A stretch of 60,689 bases of DNA, taken from the IMG/VR virus record IMGVR_UViG_3300004173_000066, positions 1 to 60,689 of that record, one strand, 5' to 3'. The position numbers and the translations under genes were made by a program. The first letter of the stretch is position 1. Each line of letters opens with the position of its first letter. The stretch comes from a virus. Below, piece by piece: positions 40,202-48,207 of this stretch. The notes under the pieces were generated by a model. That model ran no database searches and had not been told where the DNA came from. It worked only from the letters and a program-made list of their open reading frames with translations.

Positions 40202-41088
40202 ACGCCCACAACGCACGGGGCTGGGTGCCGCCCGAGTCCCGCGGCCGCGCGCCCCACACCGGCACCCGCCTCGGCGGGAGGGGCACCTTCGCCGGGCTGC
40301 GGCCCGAGGTGCTGCTCGAAGGCCTCCCGCCCGTCTACGACCAGGGCCAGGTGGGGAGCTGCACCGCGCACGCCCTCGCCGGGGCCGTGGAGGTCCTCCT
40401 TGCCCGCGGGGGCTACGTGCCCGAGACGCTCGACCGCGCCGCCCTCTACCGCCGCGAGCGCGACCTGATCGGGACGCCGGGGGAGGACTCGGGCGCGATC
40501 CTCGCCGACGGCGTCCGCATCCTCGGCACCGGGTGGGAGCCCGAGGCGCTCCCGCCGCCCGGCACCTGGGGCACCGTCTGGGCGCGCCCCGCGCCGCAGC
40601 TCGCGCCCGACGCGCCGCGCCTCGTGAACAGCGAGCCGCTCGACTTCGACCCGTCGACGATCGCGACGGAGATCGATGCGGGGCACGTGGTGCTCGCCGG
40701 AATCCACGTCACCGCGCAGTGGTCCGAGGCCTTCGGCGCCGAGTCGCTCCCTGAGCCGAGCGGTCGCGTCGTCGGGGGCCATGCCGTGGCGCTCGTCGGG
40801 TACTCGCTCCCGCGCCGGTGCTGGGTGGTGCGCAACTCCTGGGGCCCCGCGTGGGGCCGCGGGGGGTGCGCTCTCCTGCCGTGGCGCTGGACCGAGCTCC
40901 CCTGGTGCGGCGAGGTGCACGCCCTACGCGCCGTGCGCCGGGCGCCGCCCCCACCCGTGCGCGTGACCCCGGCCGACAAGATCGAGGCCCTCGAGGACTT
41001 CCTCCGCCCCATCGCGACGCTCCCCGCGCGCGAGCTCGCCGAGCTCGGGATCGAGCGCGCCTACACCCTCCCGCGAAAGGCCTCGTGA
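40198..41088 (+). CDS. Papain-like (C1A) cysteine protease in the lysis region (296 aa)
   Basis: Catalytic set in order: Gln/Cys in YDQGQVGSCTAH (Cys55), His in VVGGHAVALVGY (His195), Asn in VVRNSWGPAWG (Asn213). No signal peptide or propeptide is apparent, so export would rely on the holin. C-terminal 60 residues are helical and may bind the wall or partner. It is translated between an unknown small protein and the endolysin with overlapping stops. A C1 protease here is uncommon; it could cut peptide cross-links or envelope proteins at lysis. Confidence 0.8.
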   Translation: MNAHNARGWVPPESRGRAPHTGTRLGGRGTFAGLRPEVLLEGLPPVYDQGQVGSCTAHALAGAVEVLLARGGYVPETLDRAALYRRERDLIGTPGEDSGAILADGVRILGTGWEPEALPPPGTWGTVWARPAPQLAPDAPRLVNSEPLDFDPSTIATEIDAGHVVLAGIHVTAQWSEAFGAESLPEPSGRVVGGHAVALVGYSLPRRCWVVRNSWGPAWGRGGCALLPWRWTELPWCGEVHALRAVRRAPPPPVRVTPADKIEALEDFLRPIATLPARELAELGIERAYTLPRKAS

Positions 41089-41996
41089 TGAGCAACGACT
41101 GCAACCCGCCGCCTGCGGCCGTCGGTCTCATGGCCCGGGGGCTCTACGTCTGGCTCTGGCCGCTCCCGAAGGATCCGGCGCGCGTGGCCGCGGACCTGCG
41201 CGCGCTCGGCGTGCGCGGGGTGATCCCGCAGCAGTCGGACGATGCGCCCGCCTGGTGCCGCCGCCACGGCCGGGCGTTCGTCGACGCGGGCCTCGAGGTG
41301 ATCGTCGGCCTCGGGAAGAACAACCCCGCCTCCATCCACGATGCGCTCACGGTGCCGGGCGCCGCGGGCGTGATGCTGGACTGGGAGGGCTGGTGGGACG
41401 GCCAGCGCGCCCTCGCCGACCGGACCGCCACCGCGGTGCTCGCCGACCACCCCGACGCGGCTGAGCGCATCGTCGACTGCCCCTGGTGGGCGCCGCTCTT
41501 CTACCTGCGCCGCTCGGGCGCGAAGGTCGCTCGCGCGGCGACGCACCCCTCGGCGCCGACGAGGGAGTTCGGGCGCATCGTCCACCGGCGCTTCGTGCAG
41601 GCCTACGGCGCCAACGTCGGGCCCGAGGATGGCCACTCGGCGCGCCTGCTCGCCTGGTCGCGCGACCCGTCGCAGTACGCCTCGATGGGCGCCTGGGACA
41701 TCCGCCCGGCGCTGCAGATGTACCGCCGCTCCGTGCGCGACCACGTGGAGCTGCTCCTCGCCGAGCTCGACTCGGGGGCCGTCGCGCTCTGGGACTGGGG
41801 CGAGGCGGACGCCGCGTGCGTCGTCGCGCTACGCGCCGTGGAGGCGCTGAGGGCGAGGGGGTTCGCTGGCCCGGGCGCCGTCGCCCGGTTCCAGTCGCAG
41901 GCCGGGCTCGCGGCGGACGGCGTCGTGGGCCCACGCACGTGCGCCGCGCTCGGGGTCGCCGTGCCCGCGGCGGGCGTTCCCTGGAGCCGCCGGTGA
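41088..41996 (+). CDS. Endolysin: glycosidase-like domain plus peptidoglycan-binding domain (302 aa)
   Basis: ATG shares one base with the protease stop. Residues 15-230 look like a TIM-barrel hydrolase (GLYVWLWPLPKD; GVRGVIPQQ; VIVGLGKNNP; VMLDWEGWWDG with Asp98/Glu100 as candidate acids; ALWDWGEADA). The C terminus AVARFQSQAGLAADGVVGPR is a PG-binding_1 repeat. No signal peptide, so holin-dependent. Family of the catalytic domain not certain. Confidence 0.7.
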   Translation: MSNDCNPPPAAVGLMARGLYVWLWPLPKDPARVAADLRALGVRGVIPQQSDDAPAWCRRHGRAFVDAGLEVIVGLGKNNPASIHDALTVPGAAGVMLDWEGWWDGQRALADRTATAVLADHPDAAERIVDCPWWAPLFYLRRSGAKVARAATHPSAPTREFGRIVHRRFVQAYGANVGPEDGHSARLLAWSRDPSQYASMGAWDIRPALQMYRRSVRDHVELLLAELDSGAVALWDWGEADAACVVALRAVEALRARGFAGPGAVARFQSQAGLAADGVVGPRTCAALGVAVPAAGVPWSRR

Positions 41997-42325
41997 GCCG
42001 CGACTGCGCGGACCCGGCGCCGTGCACCTGTACGCGCTGCAGCGGCGACCCTGACGCCCTGCGCTACACCCCAGCGCCCGCGGGGGAGGGCGAGTGCCAG
42101 GTCACCCTCGAGGGCGGCCTGGTGATCCTCCGGCCCTGCCCCTGCGCTCGTCCGGGCAGCGGGCGCTCGGGTCCCGCGGTGGTGTTCGTGGCCGAGCTCG
42201 ACGTGCGCCTCGCGCCCATCGAGGGCGAGCCCGGCGCCTGGTGGGTGATGGACCTCGACGGCGTGCGGCCGCCGGGGCGTCTCACCGGGGTGCCGGAGCC
42301 CGCGCCCTGGGAGATCGCGTCGTGA
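41993..42325 (+). CDS. Cys-rich hypothetical protein (110 aa)
   Basis: GTGA overlap with the endolysin. Seven Cys in the first 52 residues (RDCADPAPCTCTRCSGDP; RPCPCARPG) then a beta-rich part (VVFVAELDVRLAPIEGEPGA). Possibly metal-binding. Same transcript as the endolysin. Confidence 0.55.
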   Translation: MSRDCADPAPCTCTRCSGDPDALRYTPAPAGEGECQVTLEGGLVILRPCPCARPGSGRSGPAVVFVAELDVRLAPIEGEPGAWWVMDLDGVRPPGRLTGVPEPAPWEIAS

Positions 42326-42414
42326 CGGCCCTCGGGTGGATCGCCCTCGGCGTGGCCCTCACGCTCGCCGCGCAGGCCCTCGGCCGCTGGCTCCTGCGCG
42401 GCTGGTGGCCGTAG
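42322..42414 (+). CDS. Membrane microprotein (30 aa)
   Basis: GTG 42322 overlapping the previous TGA by four bases, stop TAG 42412-42414. Sequence VTALGWIALGVALTLAAQAL then GRWLLRGWWP: one membrane span with an aromatic/basic end. Last gene of the lysis operon; may tune holin action. Confidence 0.5.
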   Translation: MTALGWIALGVALTLAAQALGRWLLRGWWP

Positions 42415-42718
42415 CCGCCACGCTCCCGGCTCCCGCCCCCCCCCGCAGCCCCCGCGTCCTGCGGGCTCCCGCTGCCCCCGCTGCCGATTCCTTCGGTGGC
42501 GTCCCTTCCCCGTGATACCCACCGCCTCGCCGGGGCAGACCCGCGCAGCCTGTCCTCCCCCCCCGGAGGTCGCGCAGTGGTCCGCCCCGGCATTCTTCTT
42601 GGGTGACCCGTCGCTCAGAGGGGAGGGAACTCTCCCGGAGCTACCCGGCTCCCTCCCGTCGAGCTGTCGCGCGTCGTCGCCCCCGGGCCCGGAAGGTGAC
42701 GGCGTGACGCCCCCCGCC

Positions 42719-42758
42719 GCTCCACGCGACGCGGATCGCGAACCGCGTCGCGTGGAGC
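42719..42758. terminator. Perfect 16-bp hairpin between convergent operons
   Basis: 42719-42734 pairs exactly with 42743-42758 around an 8-nt loop (core CACGCGACGCGG). It lies between the lysis operon and the 3' end of the leftward lipoprotein gene, and would serve as a two-way terminator although T runs are missing. The remainder of 42415-42781 is C-rich with no gene. Confidence 0.5.
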
Positions 42759-42781
42759 GCACTGGCCGACCGGTCGTGTCC

Positions 42782-44734
42782 TCAGTCGCGGAACTCGAGC
42801 TTGATCACGTAGTCCGCCGCGTTGGCGAAGTTGTTCTTGATGCGGACGAACCACATGGGGCTATTCCAACCCCACGACACCAGGATCGAGGGGGTGCCCG
42901 TCACGTCGAAGTTCGCCGTGCCGGAGGTCTTCTCCATGGCGAGCGTGCCCCCGGAGGTGTGCATGAAGGCCGCAGTGCCGGCGCTCTGTGTGGCCGAGGT
43001 CGTGTCGTAGGCCTGGACCGTCACGGTGCCGATCCGGCCGTTGAAGATGGCGGGCCCCCACAGGTCCACCGTCGCGCCCGCTGCGAGGGTCCCGCTGAAG
43101 CGGTTCACGTAGGTGTCCCGCTCCCGCCACATCAGGTCCATCGCGCTGGAGGGGGACACCGTGTAGTACGCCGAGTGCGGCGGCATGGGAGTCGCGAAGT
43201 TCTGCTCCGACCGCATGCGTGACATCGCCCCAGTGGAGATCGTGGCCCACTGGGAGAAGACGCAGTTTCGCCAGATGACTGAGTTGCAGGTCTCGTAGAC
43301 GTCGATCACGGGGTCGTCGGCAGCCGCGTTGGTGTCCGCGCTGAGGAAGCGGCAGTTGTCGAGGGTCGCGTTGACGACGTTTCGCAGGTAGATCCCGCGG
43401 TTCTTGTGGTGGGCGGCGCCGGTCGCGGCGTAGCCGCAGTGCACGTTGTCGATCGTGAGGGCGTACAGCACCGTCGTCACGATGTGGATCGCGTGCCCGC
43501 CCGTCGTGCCCGCCGGCTCAATGTGGCCCTCTGTCTTGACGTTCCGGATCGTGACGTTGTTGCTCGCCGGGGTCGTGCCGGTCGTGTCGTGCCAGTAGAT
43601 CCCATAGCGGCCGCCGGCGATGTTCACGTTGTCGAGCCAGAAATTCCCCAGGGTGACACCCGAGGCGACGAGGATCGCCGCCGCGTTCGCGTCGGTCCCC
43701 TCGCACCCGAGCGTCAGGTTCTGCAGGCGGAAGCTGTCCATGTCCTCGCTCGCGCTGGCGGAATTGCTGTTCGCCTGGATCGAGATCGGTAGGTCCGCGT
43801 AGATGGACACGTCCCGGATGCTCGTGAGCTCCCGCCCCCGGGTCACGAGGCCCGTGGAGACGTTGGCGGTGGAGTGCCACGCCTTCACCACGACGTTCTC
43901 CAGGACGAAGCTGCTCACGTCCATGAGCTCGATGGCCGTCTTGGCCTGGGAGGTGTCCAGGGAGCTGATCGTCAGGCTCTTGAGCGAGCAGTAGTAGAGC
44001 ACGTTCGCGCCCTTTGTGAACTTCAGCGCCGACTTCGGGCCTGAAGTCGGCGCGAAGCGGATCGTCGTGGCGAACGGCCCGTCCCCCTCCAGGTGGGTGC
44101 GGTCGTACGCGATGGTGAGGGTGTCGGAGATGACGTACGTGCCGCGCGGGAAATACACGCGGGTCCACCCCTTGTCCCCGAGCGACGCCGCCGCGGTGCT
44201 GTACTGGCCCAGGCCCGCCGAGTCGATGGCCTTCTGGACGGCGGTGGTGTCGTCCGTCGTGTTGTTGCCCTTCGCGCCGAACCATCGGACGTCGATGGGC
44301 CCGGAGAACAACCTCATCCAGTATCCCGTCGTGGCGGCCGTGGACGTCAGGATGATGCCGTCGTCGTTGGCGAGCCCCGTCGGCAACGCCCCCGCCGTCC
44401 ACCAGAAGAGGCCGCCGCCGCCGTCGCCGCGGCTGCCGTGCCCGAGGAGGAGGGCGAAGCTGAACGCCGAACCGGCGTTGTCGAAGGCTCGGAGGGCGGT
44501 GACGGAGTCGAACCACTCGAGGCTCGCTGCGTTCACGCCCTGCACCAGCGAGTGCAGCTCGTTCGGCCCGGCGCCTTCCGCGTCCGGCTGACAGGCGGCG
44601 AGCGCCGCGCCTCCCCCCAGCAGTGCGAGCACGCCGCCGAACCATCGGCGGCCGGTGTCCACGCTGGGGCCGGGCGGCGCGAGGACGGAAAGGTCGGACG
44701 CGGCGGGCGGTACGGGCACGGTGGCTTCGGTCAT
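42782..44734 (-). CDS. Secreted beta-helix (pectate-lyase-like) lipoprotein (650 aa)
   Basis: I chose ATG 44734 for its GGAG; an in-frame ATG lies at 44755. Near residue 30 there is a twin-arginine stretch GRRWFGGVLALLGGGAALAA followed by Cys, a Tat-type signal with lipobox. The body has the pectate_lyase_3 entry IDVRWFGAKGNNTTDDTTAV then a right-handed beta-helix (VTIRNVKTEGHI; LTIDNVHCGYA; ATLDNCRFLSAD). Virion tailspikes lack signal peptides, so this is more likely anchored at the lysogen's surface, perhaps altering polysaccharide or masking receptors. Confidence 0.75.
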   Translation of the reverse strand: MTEATVPVPPAASDLSVLAPPGPSVDTGRRWFGGVLALLGGGAALAACQPDAEGAGPNELHSLVQGVNAASLEWFDSVTALRAFDNAGSAFSFALLLGHGSRGDGGGGLFWWTAGALPTGLANDDGIILTSTAATTGYWMRLFSGPIDVRWFGAKGNNTTDDTTAVQKAIDSAGLGQYSTAAASLGDKGWTRVYFPRGTYVISDTLTIAYDRTHLEGDGPFATTIRFAPTSGPKSALKFTKGANVLYYCSLKSLTISSLDTSQAKTAIELMDVSSFVLENVVVKAWHSTANVSTGLVTRGRELTSIRDVSIYADLPISIQANSNSASASEDMDSFRLQNLTLGCEGTDANAAAILVASGVTLGNFWLDNVNIAGGRYGIYWHDTTGTTPASNNVTIRNVKTEGHIEPAGTTGGHAIHIVTTVLYALTIDNVHCGYAATGAAHHKNRGIYLRNVVNATLDNCRFLSADTNAAADDPVIDVYETCNSVIWRNCVFSQWATISTGAMSRMRSEQNFATPMPPHSAYYTVSPSSAMDLMWRERDTYVNRFSGTLAAGATVDLWGPAIFNGRIGTVTVQAYDTTSATQSAGTAAFMHTSGGTLAMEKTSGTANFDVTGTPSILVSWGWNSPMWFVRIKNNFANAADYVIKLEFRD

Positions 44735-44895
44735 GGTTGATCGCTCCTTCGGCATGCACCGGGGAGTGGCCCAACGCCGCCCCCTCTGGTGCGAGCCCGG
44801 CGATCTGCAATGGTCCAGCCGTCGGGCCCGAGCGGCGTCACGGGGCTGCGTTTACGGCGCAGCGTTCACGGCATGCCGCCCACGGACCGCCCGTC

Positions 44896-44943
44896 GGTTT
44901 CCTGACCGCCGTTGGTTTCCTGACCGCCGTTGGTTTCCTGACC
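44896..44943 (+). repeat. 18-bp tandem repeat
   Basis: GGTTTCCTGACC at 44896, 44914 and 44932; the full unit GGTTTCCTGACCGCCGTT is repeated nearly three times. It lies in the 353-bp gap (44735-45087) upstream of the beta-helix gene, where I see no gene. A preceding pair GCGTTTACGG/GCGTTCACGG (about 44847-44869) adds to the repeats. Could bind a regulator of that gene. Confidence 0.6.
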
Positions 44944-45087
44944 AGTTCTCCGGCGAGCCCAGTGAATGCTTCTCGTGCCGTCGCGTGCCGCCGCACGTTG
45001 CGCGGGAAGGCGTCGCGCGTCGCCGCCGTTGTCACGGCCGGCCCGCGGCTGTAGCCGGAGAGCAGCTCCGTCCCCTCCCAGATCCCG

Positions 45088-45264
45088 TCACCCATGCTCC
45101 CCTCCCTCGGCCCCGCGCGGGGCGTGTGCGAGCGCTGCGTCGAGCTGCTCTCGGATCGCGACGAGTTCGTCCACCGCGTCGCCCCCGTTGATGTCCTCGT
45201 CTCGCACCGTCGCCGCGACGAGGGGCCGCGCGCGCAGGGCGCGCAGCACCTCCCACGGGTCCAT
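45088..45264 (-). CDS. Small hypothetical protein (58 aa)
   Basis: ATG 45264 overlapping the upstream stop by one base. MDPWEVLRALRARPLVAATV, then an acidic helix (VDELVAIREQLDAALAHAP). No family. Third gene of the leftward operon of the second switch. Confidence 0.5.
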   Translation of the reverse strand: MDPWEVLRALRARPLVAATVRDEDINGGDAVDELVAIREQLDAALAHAPRGAEGGEHG

Positions 45265-45569
45265 CACGCCGCCGCCTTCCGGGCGCGGGCCGCGACGCGC
45301 GCCCGGATGAGCTCGCGCGCTGCCTCGACGCGGAGGCCGTCGTCGACGAGGTGCGCGACGGTGAGGGCCTCCGCGTAGCCCTCCCACTCGGCGAAGTCCG
45401 CGCGGTGCTTGGCCCAGCTATTAGCCGCGTGGACCGGGTGCGAGGTCGCCCGCAGGTGCCCCGCCCATCCTTCGAGCATCCACCGCGCATCGAGCGCGAG
45501 GATCGGGAGGAAGGCCGCGAGCACGGCGTCGAGGTGCAGGACGGTGGCGTTGTCGTTGGCAGTCTTCAT
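45264..45569 (-). CDS. Small hypothetical helical protein (101 aa)
   Basis: ATG 45569 with AGGAG upstream. Helical, Trp-rich centre (LALDARWMLEGWAGHLRATS) and basic C terminus (LIRARVAARARKAA). Unknown; in the second-switch operon. Confidence 0.55.
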   Translation of the reverse strand: MKTANDNATVLHLDAVLAAFLPILALDARWMLEGWAGHLRATSHPVHAANSWAKHRADFAEWEGYAEALTVAHLVDDGLRVEAARELIRARVAARARKAAA

Positions 45570-45586
45570 GGTGGTTCTCCTCTCGC

Positions 45587-45853
45587 TCAGCAGTCGTCGT
45601 CGTAGCCGCCCGTGTACGGGTTGAAACACTCGTCGGAGTCGATGTCGCCGGGCTCGTCGTCGAAGTCGTCGGGGTCCTCGTCGCAGTCCTCGGCCTCCGC
45701 CCGTTCGGCGGCCGTGCGCGCCTCGCCGGAGCCGAGGCAGTCGCGGCACCGCGAGCCCTCGTAGAGCCCCTCGCCGGAGCCGTTGCAGGTAGAGCAGAGT
45801 CGGTTGTGGTGGTCGTCGTCGAAGCCGATGAACACAAAGTCGGTGTCGATCAT
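45587..45853 (-). CDS. DnaJ-type zinc-finger-like small protein (88 aa)
   Basis: ATG 45853, six bases after a TATCTT -10 box. Two CxxCxGxG motifs (CSTCNGSG and CRDCLGSG) as in DnaJ central domains, then a very acidic tail (EDCDEDPDDFDDEPGDIDSD). First gene under the leftward promoter of the second switch. Role unknown, perhaps a chaperone-mimic or small regulator. Confidence 0.6.
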   Translation of the reverse strand: MIDTDFVFIGFDDDHHNRLCSTCNGSGEGLYEGSRCRDCLGSGEARTAAERAEAEDCDEDPDDFDDEPGDIDSDECFNPYTGGYDDDC

Positions 45854-45859
45854 GCCTGA

Positions 45860-45911
45860 AAGATAAGGCGCGAAGCCTATCTGTCAAGTGCGCTAAACAG
45901 ACTTAGCGCGA
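45860..45911 (-). promoter_or_regulatory. Leftward promoter and operators of the second switch
   Basis: On the minus strand TTGACA (45887-45882), 16 nt, TATCTT (45865-45860). The operator-like GTCAAGTGCGCTAAAC (45883-45898, 13/16 to the palindrome at 46278) covers the -35; a further half-site TTAGCGCG overlaps the repressor's stop codon (about 45903-45910). Confidence 0.65.
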
Positions 45912-46199
45912 TGATTCGCGAGCGGACATGAGCGCGTCGGGGTACGGCTCCATCGGGTCGAGACCCCAGGCGAGCCACGAGGGATGCACGCCCAGCTCCC
46001 GGGCGAGCGCGAGCACGCTCGAGAGCTTCACGTCGCTCCCGGGGTGGTGCTCGATGTAGTGCACGGCCGCGGGCGAAAGGCCTGCAACACCTGACAGTTC
46101 GCGCGTTCCGAGCCCCCGCAGCGTCCGGGCGTGCAGCAGGCGCGCGGCGAACGTGTCGAGGGCGGGGGCGGACGCGGGCGGTTTCTTCCGTGGGCTCAT
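45903..46199 (-). CDS. XRE-family repressor of a second switch (98 aa)
   Basis: ATG 46199. Helix-turn-helix FAARLLHARTLRGLGTRELS, then GVAGLSPAAVHYIEHHPGSD, followed by LALARELGVHPSWLAWGL, a common XRE C-terminal cap. Flanked on both sides by GTTTAGCGCGCTAAAC-type operators, exactly as the 1.5-kb repressor is flanked by its own. A TTGACG/CACCCT pair (46236->46214) could be its own promoter, again with little or no leader. Confidence 0.7.
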   Translation of the reverse strand: MSPRKKPPASAPALDTFAARLLHARTLRGLGTRELSGVAGLSPAAVHYIEHHPGSDVKLSSVLALARELGVHPSWLAWGLDPMEPYPDALMSARESSR

Positions 46200-46231
46200 G
46201 GAGTGCGAGGGTGCAGACGGCGGGAGGAATC

Positions 46232-46294
46232 GTCAAGCGCACTAAACTATGTCCGCACTGTGGCCTTGACCGTTGCTGTTTAGCGCGCTAAACA
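46232..46294 (+). promoter_or_regulatory. Rightward promoter and operators of the second switch
   Basis: Perfect 16-bp palindrome GTTTAGCGCGCTAAAC (46278-46293) overlaps the -10 TAAACA (46289-46294); TTGACC -35 at 46266-46271, 17-nt spacer. A second copy with 13/16 identity lies at 46232-46247 near the repressor start. Confidence 0.7.
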
Positions 46295-46344
46295 TCATGG
46301 GTCGGAGGCGCTGGACCCGCCCCCGGCAGAAAGCGACTCGCCCC

Positions 46345-46860
46345 ATGACCACCTACGCCGCCACCGCCCGCGCCTTCCGCAGCCTCGAAGCCTGCCTCCC
46401 CGTCGACCCGCTTCTGGTCGCCTGCACCCACTGCGGCGAGCCGGTGGACGGCGTCGACGGCCGCGGGCGCTGCGACGACTGCGGCTCGGACCGCCTTCTC
46501 GCGCTCCTCGACGAGGTGTCGACGGCCGACCTCGCCGTCGCCGCGACGATCGGCCACCTCAGCTTCGCCCGCCGAGAGACGGCCGCCCGCGAGGCTGAGC
46601 TCGCGGCCGACGAAGGCTTCACCGCCTGGCTCGCCGACCGTCGCGATGCCGCCAACGAGCTCCGGGCCTCGGAGGTCGACGCCCGCGCCAACGCCCTCCG
46701 GGCGCGCGCCGTGGCCGCCGAGGTCGCCACGTGGGGCGCGCACGACGCGGGTAACGACGACGCGGTGACGCACCACGGCCACCGCGCCGAGCGGCTCTGG
46801 GCGGCGCGCGAGGCCGCGGTGGTGATCGCCCGCACCCTCCGCGGCCGGGAGGTCGCGTGA
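46345..46860 (+). CDS. Zinc-ribbon protein of the second switch (171 aa)
   Basis: ATG 46345; the in-frame ATG 46297 precedes the predicted transcription start. Residues 27-50 have CTHCGEP and CDDCGSD, a zinc ribbon; the rest is helical and charged. It is the rightward first gene, as the zinc-ribbon gene at 811-1341 is first in the leftward operon of switch one. Function unknown. Confidence 0.6.
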   Translation: MTTYAATARAFRSLEACLPVDPLLVACTHCGEPVDGVDGRGRCDDCGSDRLLALLDEVSTADLAVAATIGHLSFARRETAAREAELAADEGFTAWLADRRDAANELRASEVDARANALRARAVAAEVATWGAHDAGNDDAVTHHGHRAERLWAAREAAVVIARTLRGREVA

Positions 46861-47087
46861 GCGCCCTGGGGTGCTCCTGCGGGCGGCTGCGCTGCCCGCT
46901 CTGCCACACGGAGCGACCCGCGCCGGGGGAGAGCGCGGCGCGCGCCGAGGTGCGGCGCCTCGCCGCGGCGTACCGCGAGCGGCGCGACGACATCATCCGT
47001 CGGGGCTACCCCAAGGGCGAGAGCTGGGACGATGCGTGGGTGCCGCTCGCTCGGGCGATCGTCGCCGCGGGCGGCCCCTGGGGCTGA
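46857..47087 (+). CDS. Small Cys-cluster protein (76 aa)
   Basis: GTGA overlap at 46857. CSCGRLRCPLCHTER near the start could bind zinc; helical remainder. Co-transcribed with 46345. 47088-47237 after it holds no convincing gene. Confidence 0.55.
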   Translation: MSALGCSCGRLRCPLCHTERPAPGESAARAEVRRLAAAYRERRDDIIRRGYPKGESWDDAWVPLARAIVAAGGPWG

Positions 47088-47237
47088 GGGCGGGCGCGCC
47101 GCAGGCTTACGCGACCCGGTATGCTCGCGACGCCCCCTCGGCGCCGCCCCGTGGTATCGGTCGACTGCGGCGCCGGGACGGGGTCCGGTCGGCGGAGTGG
47201 TCGGACGGTCGGTCCCGGTCCACCCCGGCGCCGCACC

Positions 47238-47450
47238 CTACGCGCTCGCAGCCGCGACGATGGCCAGCACGGCGCCCCGCTCCGTCATCCACGTCCACCA
47301 GGAGCGCGCCCCGAGGCCCGTGAGGTGCAACTCGAGGGCGGCGCCACCGGGGCCGTGGGGCGGCAACTCGAGGACGTAGCGGGTGATGCCGTCGAGGCCC
47401 GCGAGCTGCCACCAGATGGCGCCGCCGGGGAGGGGTTCGGGAGGGTTCAT
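47238..47450 (-). CDS. Hypothetical small protein (70 aa)
   Basis: ATG 47450. Trp-rich beta sequence (GGAIWWQLAGLDGITRYVLE; ELHLTGLGARSWWTWMTERG). Composition suggests a folded protein. No family and no clear ribosome site. Confidence 0.5.
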   Translation of the reverse strand: MNPPEPLPGGAIWWQLAGLDGITRYVLELPPHGPGGAALELHLTGLGARSWWTWMTERGAVLAIVAAASA

Positions 47451-47595
47451 GCGCGGGTTGTCGGCGCGCGCTCGAGCACAGGTTGCGCATCGAGGCCTCC
47501 AGGGCTCCGCGTGGGCCCATCCATTATCGGCTTAGGAAGCCGCGGCTCTATGGCTGCACGGGAAGCGCTCGCCCCCGAGCCGTCGTTGTCCGCGC

Positions 47596-47919
47596 ATGGC
47601 CCCACGTCGGAGCCGCTGCCGATGTCCGCGCCGGCGCCGCTGCCGGGGGATCGACGTCTCGACGTGCGCGCCCCTCCAGTGGGGCACCCTCGACTGCCCG
47701 GTGCGCTGCCTCGCGCTCGAGCGGCTGGACCAGGAGCGGGCGCGGGCGGCCGTGGGGTACGACCCGGACGAGGCTTGGGGCGAGCGGGCCGAGCGGCTCC
47801 GGGCGGCGGACGGCTTCGCGCTCGAGCTCCGGGCGGCGCGCGAGCGGCGGGAGCCGAGCTGCCGCGAAGGAGTGGGGCGCTGGCTCGCGACGGGCGTGAT
47901 GTGCGCCCGCGCCGGGTGA
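47596..47919 (+). CDS. Hypothetical Cys-rich small protein (107 aa)
   Basis: Likely coding because the frame continues as CAPLQWGTLDCPVRCLALER then a regular charged helix. The N-terminal 16 residues are Arg/Cys-rich and the true start may be later. No family known. Confidence 0.45.
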   Translation: MAPRRSRCRCPRRRRCRGIDVSTCAPLQWGTLDCPVRCLALERLDQERARAAVGYDPDEAWGERAERLRAADGFALELRAARERREPSCREGVGRWLATGVMCARAG

Positions 47920-47925
47920 ACGGGG

Positions 47926-48207
47926 CTACGAGTGCCCGCTCGGCGCTCGCGCAGCCGCGGGCGCGACCACGTCCCGCGCGTCGAGTCGCGCGATCGCCTC
48001 ATCGAGGCCGCTCCAGTCCAGCGCATCGGGGCCGGGGCCCGGTGTCCCCGGACCCTCCGCCCCCGCGCAGCGCAGGTAGTCCGGCAACCGTCCGTCGCGA
48101 CGCAGGCACTCCATCACGACGACCCGCCCGGGCACGTCGGCCCCGGCGGCGATCGGCTCCTCGAGCCCGCGTACGAACAACGGCACTTCGGTCCAGCTCC
48201 AGCCCAT
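47926..48207 (-). CDS. Hypothetical small protein (93 aa)
   Basis: ATG 48207 (MGWSWTEVPLFVRGLEEPIA). Folded N-terminal part (VPGRVVVMECLRRDGRLPDY), Pro/Gly linker and helix. Converges with the gene at 47596. No family. Confidence 0.5.
   Translation of the reverse strand: MGWSWTEVPLFVRGLEEPIAAGADVPGRVVVMECLRRDGRLPDYLRCAGAEGPGTPGPGPDALDWSGLDEAIARLDARDVVAPAAARAPSGHS

Noticed and set aside
44896-44943. CRISPR array
   Set aside because: The units are directly adjacent 18-mers without unique spacers, and no cas gene is present. No CRISPR was seen elsewhere.
44623-45054. Plus-strand frames through the 18-bp repeat giving repeated FLTAVG
   Set aside because: They overlap the signal-peptide region of the leftward lipoprotein gene and have no start signals; the periodicity comes from the DNA repeat.
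47649-47664. GACGTC followed by GACGTG
   Set aside because: Spacing and flanks do not match the phased arrays.
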